Part shown: in pieces, positions 1-5,291 of the stretch
Numbering within the stretch: position 1 is the stretch's first letter
Layout: every line of letters starts with the position of its first letter
Origin: Eubacteriales bacterium
GTDB taxonomy: Bacteria > Bacillota > Clostridia > JANYKE01
DNA length: 5,348 nucleotides
Assembly (NCBI GenBank): GCA_025361685.1
Contig: JANYKE010000135.1
Span: forward strand, 1-5,348
Reading direction: 5' to 3'
The notes under the pieces: generated by a model
What the model was told of the DNA's origin: nothing
Database searches by the model: none
What the model saw: only the letters and a program-made list of their open reading frames with translations
Position numbers and translations under genes: made by a program

Positions 1-1
1 A

Positions 2-646
2 TTTGCCGAACGCCGTCCCGACATTGAAATCTATTTGAGTCTGCATCACGAAAATCCCGACTTGAAACTTGTCGAAAAAGCATTTGAATACGGTGCAAAA
101 GGAATCAAGCTTCACAATTCTCATTCCATGAAGGAAAACAATACTTACAAGGTGTGGCTTTCGGATGATTGGGATAAAATTTTTGTGTTTGCCAACGAGA
201 ATAAAATCCCGATTCTTTTTCACGTGAATCACCTAAATCTTGTTGATGACTACATCGGTCTTGTGGAAAAATATCAGGACATTCCATTTATTGGTGCAAA
301 TCAGCTGCATTTGGGCTGGAAAAGTCTGTGCGAATATTTTGAGCGATACCCAAACTTTTATGTTGATACAAGCGTGGGCTGCACAGCTTCGAAGAACGAC
401 ACGATGCACGAAGATGACATGAACGATCTGCGAAAAATTTTTATCAAACATCACGATAGAATTTTGTTTGGAACAGACGAAGGCATCAACGATTACGAGC
501 CGATTGAAAAAGTCCCGACCTCCAATCACACGGAATGGGAAGAGCAGCACATAAGATTTATCCGCCAACTCAGCCTGCCAAAGCAAGCCCTCGACGACAT
601 CTCGCACATGAACTTCAACCGCCTCTTTAGTTGTAAAGAATTTTAG
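2..646 (+). CDS. Amidohydrolase-2 family metal-dependent hydrolase, C-terminal part (5' end outside window)
   Basis: The reading frame is open from base 2, so the gene begins before the window; the TTG at 35 is an internal leucine codon, not a convincing start. About 214 residues are visible. They resemble the C-terminal two thirds of amidohydrolase-2 TIM barrels (PF04909; ACMSD, decarboxylase and lactonase relatives). Visible landmarks are a GIKLHN strand (about 101-118), a histidine in ILFHVNH (His codon 221-223) that could be the metal-ligand His, a QLHLG segment, YVDTS, and FGTD with its Asp at 476-478, the usual place of the catalytic or metal-binding Asp. The N-terminal HxH metal motif would lie upstream and cannot be checked. 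The end NFNRLF matches the usual helix near the C terminus of this family, so the stop at 644-646 looks natural. The substrate cannot be told. The stop lies only 8 nt before the left arm of the Fic cassette repeat. Confidence 0.8.
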   Translation, partial: FAERRPDIEIYLSLHHENPDLKLVEKAFEYGAKGIKLHNSHSMKENNTYKVWLSDDWDKIFVFANENKIPILFHVNHLNLVDDYIGLVEKYQDIPFIGANQLHLGWKSLCEYFERYPNFYVDTSVGCTASKNDTMHEDDMNDLRKIFIKHHDRILFGTDEGINDYEPIEKVPTSNHTEWEEQHIRFIRQLSLPKQALDDISHMNFNRLFSCKEF

Positions 647-654
647 CATTGCAG

Positions 655-680
655 CAGGGGACGGTTCCTTGCTACATAAT
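655..680 (+). repeat. Left arm of the 26-bp inverted repeat flanking the Fic gene
   Basis: The core AGGGGACGGTTCCTTG is followed by CTACATAAT. It matches the reverse complement of 1892-1917 at 25 of 26 positions. Outside the arm the similarity stops at once (G654 against the complement of T1918), giving a sharp boundary. The arm itself is not a good hairpin, so the pairing partner is the distant right arm. Confidence 0.85.
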
Positions 681-690
681 TCAATTGCCT
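680..690. promoter_or_regulatory. CAATTG-type site, distal inverted copy of the site at 802-812
   Basis: TTCAATTGCCT is the exact reverse complement of AGGCAATTGAA at 802-812. It sits directly inside the left arm, about 94 bp upstream of the nearest promoter-proximal CAATTG site. It could be a distant operator used for looping, or an internal part of the element's end structure. Function is inferred from the repetition only. Confidence 0.4.
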
Positions 691-699
691 AATCCTTTA

Positions 700-750
700 T
701 TCTATTGCACCATTTGCTCTGTTTTTGATGCAATAGAAATTTGTTTTTTG
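700..750 (+). terminator. Hairpin followed by a T-rich run; possible weak terminator of the amidohydrolase transcript
   Basis: TTCTATTGCA (700-709) and TGCAATAGAA (729-738) are perfect 10-bp inverted repeats with a 19-nt loop, followed by ATTTGTTTTTTG (739-750). The stem has only three G/C positions and the loop is long, so a Rho-independent terminator is possible but weak. It may instead be part of the cassette's end structure. Confidence 0.3.
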
Positions 751-771
751 TCAAGCTCACTCATAAAACCC

Positions 772-800
772 TTGCCAATTGCATCATTTAGCGCTATAAT
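772..800 (+). promoter_or_regulatory. Sigma-A-type promoter of the Fic gene
   Basis: TTGCCA (772-777) and a perfect TATAAT (795-800) are separated by 17 bp, placing the start of transcription near 807. Two CAATTG palindromes overlap it: one at 776-781, on the last bases of the -35 box, and one at 805-810, on the expected start point. That is a classic repression geometry. Confidence 0.8.
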
Positions 801-831
801 AAGGCAATTGAACAAATAAATGAGCAATTGG
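775..831. promoter_or_regulatory. Candidate operator array: three CAATTG palindromes across the Fic promoter and ribosome site
   Basis: CAATTG occurs at 776-781, 805-810 and 825-830, with centres 29 and 20 bp apart. The outer two lie in an imperfect inverted repeat: 775-790 pairs with 817-831 over 15 positions with one bulged base (A783). Together they cover the end of the -35 box, the start point and the first bases of the Shine-Dalgarno sequence, so a bound protein would block initiation. The Fic protein's own helix-turn-helix-like C terminus is the obvious candidate ligand, but this is inference. Confidence 0.45.
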
Positions 832-835
832 AGGG
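830..835 (+). promoter_or_regulatory. Ribosome binding site that decides the Fic start
   Basis: GGAGGG at 830-835 lies 7 nt before the ATG at 843. The in-frame TTG at 828 overlaps this site and the ATG at 837 is a single base after it, both too close. The start at 843, giving MREFDFFHYG, is therefore preferred. Confidence 0.75.
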
Positions 836-842
836 CATGAAT

Positions 843-1892
843 ATGCGTGAATTTGATTTTTTCCACTATGGTGAAACATTGCTGACCCCAAGCATTGTCA
901 ACTTACTTTCTTCTATTCATGAATACAAAGGAAAACAGGTTATGTTTATCGAAGCAAAGCGTGATATATTATCGAGCCTGCTTGAGATTGCAAAAATACA
1001 AAGTACCGAAGCATCAAACAAAATTGAAGGCATCATCGCAACTGATATACGCATGAAGAAACTTGTGAAGGATAACGCAAAGCCAAGGAATCGTAGCGAA
1101 AAAGAAATCGCAGGATACAGAGATGTCCTTGCAACCATACACGAAAATTTTGATTATATTAATCCTCGTCCAAATTTAATTCTACAGCTTCACAGAGATT
1201 TATATGCATACAGTGGATCTTCAATCGGCGGCCGATTTAAAAATTCTGATAATCAAATTGAAGAAAGAGATGCACAAGGGAATCGCACTATACGTTTTCA
1301 ACCACTATCCGCATTTGAAACTCCGGAAGCCATGGATAGATTATGTGATGCATTTTTAAAGGCAATAGATCAAGGTGAACTGGATCCGCTGATTCTAATT
1401 CCTGTTTTCATTCTTGATTTTCTTTGCATTCATCCATTTAACGATGGCAATGGGAGAATGAGCCGGTTGCTAAGCTTGCTATTACTTTATCGTGAGGGAT
1501 ATATAGTCGGTAAATATATTAGTATTGAAATGCTTATTGAAAAAACAAAAAGCAGTTATTACGATGTTTTAAAAGAAAGTTCAACAAATTGGATAGATGG
1601 AAAAAATAACTATATGCCATTCGTTGAATATTATCTTGGTATTATATTGAATGCCTACAAAGAATTTTCAACAAGAGTAGATTATTTAACCGTAAAAAAT
1701 ATATCGGCAATAGATAGAATAAAGACAATTCTTGAAAGAAATATTGGAAAAATGACAAAGAAAGAATTGGCTAATATATGTCCCGATATTAGTGAAAGTA
1801 CAATCGAAAAAGCCCTCAATGAACTTGTTAAAAATGGTTCTATAACAAAAATCGGTGACAAAAGATACACAAGTTATATTTTCAAGCAATGA
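843..1892 (+). CDS. Class II Fic-domain AMPylator (Fido family) with C-terminal winged-helix-like segment
   Basis: A 349-residue Fic protein, expected to transfer AMP from ATP to a Ser, Thr or Tyr hydroxyl of a target protein in the cytosol. Residues about 1-100 form a Fic_N-like helical region with the inhibitory motif S58-x-x-x-E62-G63 (SNKIEG), which in class II Fic enzymes places a Glu in the ATP site and keeps the enzyme off. The Fic core follows: GGRFKNSDNQ (129-138) with the target-docking flap, then the complete catalytic loop H197-P-F-N-D-G-N-G-R205. Residues about 285-349 (IDRIKTIL, TKKELANI, SESTIEKALNELVKNGSI) read as a helix-turn-helix or winged-helix segment, common in this subfamily and suggesting DNA binding. 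Both catalytic and inhibitory residues are intact, so an active, self-restrained enzyme is predicted. No antitoxin gene is adjacent, as expected when inhibition is intramolecular. The gene is AT-richer than its neighbours and bounded by inverted repeats. The target is unknown. Confidence 0.93.
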   Translation: MREFDFFHYGETLLTPSIVNLLSSIHEYKGKQVMFIEAKRDILSSLLEIAKIQSTEASNKIEGIIATDIRMKKLVKDNAKPRNRSEKEIAGYRDVLATIHENFDYINPRPNLILQLHRDLYAYSGSSIGGRFKNSDNQIEERDAQGNRTIRFQPLSAFETPEAMDRLCDAFLKAIDQGELDPLILIPVFILDFLCIHPFNDGNGRMSRLLSLLLLYREGYIVGKYISIEMLIEKTKSSYYDVLKESSTNWIDGKNNYMPFVEYYLGIILNAYKEFSTRVDYLTVKNISAIDRIKTILERNIGKMTKKELANICPDISESTIEKALNELVKNGSITKIGDKRYTSYIFKQ

Positions 1893-1917
1893 TTATGTAA
1901 CAAGGAACCGTCCCCTG
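1892..1917 (-). repeat. Right arm of the 26-bp inverted repeat flanking the Fic gene
   Basis: The core CAAGGAACCGTCCCCT (1901-1916) is the exact reverse complement of the left-arm core. The arm begins on the last base of the Fic stop codon and ends 11 bp before the ddl -35 box. No U-run follows, so it does not look like a terminator. Confidence 0.85.
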
Positions 1918-1928
1918 TTTCATTTTTC

Positions 1929-1957
1929 TTGATATTGGGAAAGTGTTATTGTATAAT
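1929..1957 (+). promoter_or_regulatory. Sigma-A-type promoter of the ddl-murF operon
   Basis: TTGATA (1929-1934) and a perfect TATAAT (1952-1957) with a 17-bp spacer predict a start near 1964 and a leader of about 20 nt before the ddl ATG. It starts 11 bp after the right repeat arm, so the promoter is intact and outside the cassette. Confidence 0.8.
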
Positions 1958-1984
1958 GCTTTTGTAATCGGAAGGAGCATTCAT

Positions 1985-3022
1985 ATGAGAATTGTTGTAC
2001 TGGCCGGCGGACTTAGCAACGAGCGAGATGTGTCGCTGGTCTCGGGAAGTTTAATTGCAAATGCATTGATTGAGAATGGTCACGAGGTTGTTCTCGTTGA
2101 TTTATATATGGGGATAGAGGCGTGTGCTGATTGGTCACAAGTGTTTGTCAAGAAAGAGGACAATAAGCTGTACGAGTTTACTGTGCCCGAGCGGGAACCG
2201 GATTTGGATAAGATAAAGATAGAGAGTGGTTTGGGTGAGGCATTGATAGGCCCGAATGTTTTAGAGATATGCAAATATGCGGACAAAGTTTTTGTCGGGC
2301 TTCACGGTTCGATAGGTGAGAACGGCCAGATTCAGGCAATATTTGATGCTATGGGTATCGAATACACCGGCTCAGGTTATGTGGGCAGTCTGCTCGCGAT
2401 GGACAAGGACATTTCAAAACAACTTATGGTCGCGGCCGGAGTACAGACACCAACATGGCATCTGGTTAATTTCGAGACAGAGGCCTTGGTCGAGTTCGAA
2501 GAATTCAATCTTCCATGCATAATCAAACCTTGCAGCAATGGTTCGAGTATAGGCGTGTCTATCGTAAACAGCTTAGATGAATTTGGTGATGCGCTAAATT
2601 TCGCCGCCAAATACGAGGATAATATTTTAGTTGAAAAAATGATTATAGGTCGCGAATTTTCAGTAGGAGTTCTCGGCGGGCGCGCTCTCCCTGCAATCGA
2701 AATTATTCTAAAAGAAGGATTCTATGATTACAAGAATAAATACCAAATAGGAGCAACGATCGAGGTTTGTCCTGCGGAAATTGATGAAGAGATATCTGAT
2801 AAATTACAAGCCACAGCGCTGCTCACACACAAAGCCCTCCGCCTCGGATTTTATTCGCGGGTTGATTTTATAGTTGACAAAGACGGCGAGATATTCTGCT
2901 TAGAAGCCAACACTTTGCCCGGCATGACACCGACAAGTTTATTGCCGCAAGAAGCAGCAAGCGTTGGCATTTCATACAATCAATTGTGTGAAGCTATTTG
3001 CAATGAGGAAGTGCAGAGATGA
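1985..3022 (+). CDS. ddl: D-alanine--D-alanine ligase
   Basis: A 345-residue ATP-grasp ligase that joins two D-alanines with ATP to give the dipeptide used by MurF in the cytosol. The start at 1985 is chosen because AAGGAG (1972-1977) lies 7 nt upstream; the frame extends back to a TTG at 1943, but that would overlap the promoter. Family motifs run in order: GGLSNERDVSL (8-18, with E13), LHGSIGENGQIQ (106-117), AMDK (138-141), KPCSNGSSIGV (181-191), FYDYKNKY (246-253), R292-V-D294 and EANTLPGMTPTSL (307-319). Comparing from memory with E. coli DdlB, E13, S187 and Y253 correspond to the Glu15-Ser150-Tyr216 triad, and E307 and N309 are Mg ligands. The omega-loop Tyr favours D-Ala-D-Ala over D-Ala-D-Lac specificity. 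The stop overlaps the murF start by four bases, indicating translational coupling. Weak homology to D-Ala-D-Ser ligases cannot be excluded by eye. Confidence 0.95.
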   Translation: MRIVVLAGGLSNERDVSLVSGSLIANALIENGHEVVLVDLYMGIEACADWSQVFVKKEDNKLYEFTVPEREPDLDKIKIESGLGEALIGPNVLEICKYADKVFVGLHGSIGENGQIQAIFDAMGIEYTGSGYVGSLLAMDKDISKQLMVAAGVQTPTWHLVNFETEALVEFEEFNLPCIIKPCSNGSSIGVSIVNSLDEFGDALNFAAKYEDNILVEKMIIGREFSVGVLGGRALPAIEIILKEGFYDYKNKYQIGATIEVCPAEIDEEISDKLQATALLTHKALRLGFYSRVDFIVDKDGEIFCLEANTLPGMTPTSLLPQEAASVGISYNQLCEAICNEEVQR

Positions 3023-4395
3023 AAAATTTTTTGTTAAGCGAAATATGTAAAGCAGTAGGTGGCGATATAGCCAAGCCTTTCGAAGATAAACATATTACAA
3101 ACATTAATACTGACACACGCACACTCCAACGCGGCGATTTATTTTTGGCGATTTCAGGGGAGAATTTTGAAGGAGAGGATTTTATTGATATTGCAGCCGA
3201 AAAAAGCGCGGCCGCTGTAATAACATCAACAGAAAATGCCGGCATATCTATACCGGTAATTAAAGTTGACGACACGCAAAAGGCATTGATCGATTTGGCA
3301 GCATACTATCGTGAGCGGTTTAATTTTCCGGTGATAGCGGTTACAGGCAGCGTCGGCAAGACCTCGACGAAAGATATGCTCACCTGCATCTTATCTCAAA
3401 AGTTTAACACATTTTCCTCATCTAAAAATTATAACAATCACATCGGTTTACCAAAATCGATTTTGGGATTAAGCGAGGAACATCAAGCCGCAGTATTCGA
3501 AATGGGAATGAACCATGTCGGAGAAATTGATTTACTGACTCGCACAGCAAAACCTACAATCGCAATAATTACAAATATCGGCAAGGCACACATCGGATAC
3601 CTTGGAACACAAGAAAATATTTTCAAAGCCAAAATGGAAATAGTCAACGGACTTGCAAAAGACGGTTTTCTAATTTTAAATGGTGACGACGCCTATTTAC
3701 GTAAGGCTGCAGACCTTGGACTTTCACAGGAAATTTTATTTGTTGGCACAAAGGACAAAGGCAGGTGTTATTTGTTTGCAGAAAATATTGCGGCCGGCGA
3801 CAGCGACATAAGTTTTGACATCATTTTCAACAACGAGAAAACTGAAATTAAAATTCCCGTTATGGGAGTTCACAATGTTGGTAACGCACTCCTGGGAATT
3901 GCATGCGCGCTCAAGCTGGGAATGAAGGCCGAGGAAATTGCCAAAGCATTGAGAAACTTTGTGTCTTCGGAAATGAGAAATGAAATCGAATATGTCGGCG
4001 GTGTAAAAATAATCAAAGACTATTACAATGCAAATCCGGAAGCCGTAGAAGCTGCAATTAAAACACTAACGCAATCAGATTCAAAAAGGATAGCAATCCT
4101 CGGTGAAATGGGAGAGCTTGGCGACCATGCAGCAGAAGAGCATAAGAAAATTGGGCAAATTTGTAGAGAATCAAAGATTGACTTCACATTTTTTGTCGGC
4201 GAGAGCAGCGAAGCTTTCGCAGAAGGACTGGGTGAACAAGGAATTGTTGTCAAAACTAAACCGAAATTGTTTGCGGCACTTAAAAAATATTTGGACGAAG
4301 GAAACATAAAAGAAGGAGACACGTTACTCATCAAAGGTTCGCGCAGCATGAAAATGGAAGAGGTTTTTGATTATCTGAAAGAACGCCTCGCTTGA
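3019..4395 (+). CDS. murF: UDP-N-acetylmuramoyl-tripeptide--D-alanyl-D-alanine ligase
   Basis: A 458-residue Mur ligase, the normal length for MurF. It uses ATP to attach D-Ala-D-Ala, the product of Ddl, to UDP-MurNAc-tripeptide, completing the cytoplasmic pentapeptide precursor. The N-terminal substrate domain (about 1-100) contains the DTRTLQRGDLFLAISG block. The central ATPase domain has the P-loop TGSVGKTST (109-117), KNYNNHIGLP (136-145), EMGMNHVGEI (161-170), TNIGKAHI (185-192) and FKAKMEI (202-208), whose second Lys is a candidate for the carbamylated lysine of Mur ligases. The C-terminal domain has DYYNANPEA (334-342), the MurF signature that separates it from MurE, then LGEMGELG and IKGSRSMKMEE near the end. 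The start overlaps the ddl stop as ATGA, with GAGGAAG (3004-3010) upstream. No terminator is visible after it. Membership is clear from these motifs. Confidence 0.96.
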   Translation: MKNFLLSEICKAVGGDIAKPFEDKHITNINTDTRTLQRGDLFLAISGENFEGEDFIDIAAEKSAAAVITSTENAGISIPVIKVDDTQKALIDLAAYYRERFNFPVIAVTGSVGKTSTKDMLTCILSQKFNTFSSSKNYNNHIGLPKSILGLSEEHQAAVFEMGMNHVGEIDLLTRTAKPTIAIITNIGKAHIGYLGTQENIFKAKMEIVNGLAKDGFLILNGDDAYLRKAADLGLSQEILFVGTKDKGRCYLFAENIAAGDSDISFDIIFNNEKTEIKIPVMGVHNVGNALLGIACALKLGMKAEEIAKALRNFVSSEMRNEIEYVGGVKIIKDYYNANPEAVEAAIKTLTQSDSKRIAILGEMGELGDHAAEEHKKIGQICRESKIDFTFFVGESSEAFAEGLGEQGIVVKTKPKLFAALKKYLDEGNIKEGDTLLIKGSRSMKMEEVFDYLKERLA

Positions 4396-4420
4396 AAAAA
4401 AGGGGCACTTATGGTATAAA
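4392..4420 (+). promoter_or_regulatory. Sigma-A-type promoter of yebC, overlapping the murF stop codon
   Basis: TTGAAA (4392-4397) includes the murF TGA (4393-4395). TATAAA (4415-4420) follows after 17 bp. The expected start is near 4427, giving a leader of about 35 nt. With no terminator in the 66-nt gap, yebC may be transcribed both from here and by read-through from ddl-murF. Confidence 0.65.
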
Positions 4421-4461
4421 TAAGGTCGCACTAAATATTTTCGAGAGGAATTTTGTATAGT

Positions 4462-5190
4462 ATGTCAGGACATTCAAAATGGTCAAAGATAAAAAGAAAA
4501 AAGGGCGAAACCGATAGCAAGAGGGCTAATGTGTTTACCAAGATTGGCAGAGAAATTGCTGTCGTTGTTAAAGCGGGCGGCTCCGACCCTGAAATCAATT
4601 CAAAGCTGAAGGATGTAATTGCCAAGGCGCGCTCGGTTAATATGCCGGGGGACAATGTTGCCAGATGCATAAGTAAAGCAGCCGGTGCCGATGAAGGAGC
4701 CACCTATGAAGAGATGACATACGAGGGTTATGGTCCCTCAGGCGTTGCAATGGTTGTTGAAGCGCTGACCGATAACAAGAACAGATCAGCCGCTGATATA
4801 AGACACTTTTTCGACAAGTTTGGAGGCAACCTCGGAACAACAGGCTGCGTCTCGTTTATATTTGACAAAAAAGGAATGATTCTTGTCGCAGATGACAAAG
4901 GCCTTGACGAAGACCAGGTTATGATGGATGCACTCGACGCCGGTGCCGAAGATTTCAGTCACGAGGAAGGCTACTTTGAAATAATCACGGATCCCGCAAG
5001 TTTTTCAAAAGTTCGCACCGAGCTCGAGGCGAAAAAATATGTTCTCGAATCAGCAGAAATCACAATGATTCCGTCAACCTACACAAAACTGACTGATGAA
5101 AAAGATATTGAACAAATGGAAAAATTAATAGAACATCTTGAGGAGCACGACGATGTTCAAAATGTCTATCACAATTGGGAGGAAGAATGA
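4462..5190 (+). CDS. yebC: YebC/TACO1 family protein (PmpR-type regulator or translation factor)
   Basis: A 242-residue protein, typical length for the family. The start at 4462 gives the characteristic N terminus MSGHSKWSKIKRKKGE; the TTG at 4453 sits too close to the purine stretch GAGGAA (4445-4450), which is 11 nt from the chosen ATG. Diagnostic segments are FTKIGREI (25-32), SKLKDVIAKAR (47-57), MPGDNVARCI (61-70), YEGYGPSGVA (87-96), NRSAADIRHFF (107-117) and GGNLGTTGCVSF (121-132); the last third is acidic. Family members were long annotated as DNA-binding regulators (YebC, PmpR), while more recent work ties YebC and mitochondrial TACO1 to relief of ribosome stalling at proline-rich stretches. 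Which activity applies here cannot be read from sequence. The usual Gly of the GPGG turn is Ser (GPSG). The coding end supplies a GGGAGGA sequence just before its stop. Confidence 0.94.
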   Translation: MSGHSKWSKIKRKKGETDSKRANVFTKIGREIAVVVKAGGSDPEINSKLKDVIAKARSVNMPGDNVARCISKAAGADEGATYEEMTYEGYGPSGVAMVVEALTDNKNRSAADIRHFFDKFGGNLGTTGCVSFIFDKKGMILVADDKGLDEDQVMMDALDAGAEDFSHEEGYFEIITDPASFSKVRTELEAKKYVLESAEITMIPSTYTKLTDEKDIEQMEKLIEHLEEHDDVQNVYHNWEEE

Positions 5191-5291
5191 TGCAGGAAAA
5201 CACTTCCGTGTTAACAAGAAAATTTCGAATTGCGGTCACGTCACTTGTTCCATTAATAGCAGATGACGAAAGGGAAGCTGACCTGTGGTAA
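5190..5291 (+). CDS. Small ORF of 33 residues, possibly a leader peptide or small protein; function unknown
   Basis: An ATG at 5190 shares its first base with the yebC stop, and GGGAGGA (5177-5183) sits 6 nt upstream, a strong ribosome site. However, that site also simply encodes the YebC C terminus (Trp-Glu-Glu-Glu). The product begins MQENTSVLTRKFRIAV, has a short hydrophobic middle (VTSLVPLIA) and a charged tail ending at the TAA 5289-5291. I do not recognise it. It overlaps the start of the next ORF in a different frame, so it may serve translational coupling, be the remnant of a frameshifted start, or be chance. Confidence 0.3.
   Translation: MQENTSVLTRKFRIAVTSLVPLIADDEREADLW

Larger units (their letters stand above)
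655..1917. mobile_element. Putative single-gene mobile cassette carrying a Fic gene, bounded by 26-bp inverted repeats
   Basis: Bases 655-680 and 1892-1917 are inverted copies matching at 25 of 26 positions (the one mismatch is C672 against A1900). They enclose exactly one gene and its promoter region. The left arm starts 8 nt after the amidohydrolase stop, and the right arm shares its first base with the Fic stop codon. The enclosed DNA is visibly AT-richer than ddl. No transposase is present and I see no clear target-site duplication at the outer edges. The core AGGGGACGGTTCCTTG resembles, from memory, dispersed GGGGACGGTTC repeats common in Firmicute genomes, some near REP-associated tyrosine transposases; that link is unverified. 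If it is mobile, it is non-autonomous and would need a transposase in trans. A pair of dispersed repeats that happen to flank the gene is the main alternative. Confidence 0.5.

Noticed and set aside
233..649. Antisense ORF of 138 codons opposite the amidohydrolase
   Set aside because: It lies wholly opposite a gene with clear family motifs, has no recognisable protein features and no promoter or ribosome site that I can see.
641..660. Target-site duplication at the cassette edges
   Set aside because: The bases outside the two arms (ATTGCAG on the left, TTTCATT on the right) share only scattered matches. No convincing direct repeat is visible.
828..842. TTG start at 828 or ATG at 837 for the Fic gene
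   Set aside because: Both overlap or abut the GGAGGG ribosome site; the ATG at 843 has proper 7-nt spacing.
1943..1984. Upstream TTG start at 1943 for ddl
   Set aside because: It would place the start before the TATAAT box of the ddl promoter. The extra residues do not fit the family, whose proteins begin at the first strand of the GG motif.
1985..3022. Van-type D-Ala-D-Lac ligase (vancomycin resistance)
   Set aside because: The omega loop has the FYDYxxKY tyrosine pattern of D-Ala-D-Ala ligases, the neighbour is murF, and no vanH or vanX gene is present.
4023..4349. Antisense ORF of 108 codons opposite the murF C-terminal domain
   Set aside because: It is a shadow of the murF coding frame. 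Its Ser/Pro/Leu-rich composition is typical of the reverse strand of a Glu/Lys-rich gene.
4396..4461. Terminator between murF and yebC
   Set aside because: Only a 5-bp CTTAT/ATAAG pairing is visible, without a U-run; a promoter explains the sequence better.
5199..5212. Hairpin AACAC-TTCC-GTGTT after yebC as a terminator
   Set aside because: The stem is only 5 bp and no U-run follows.
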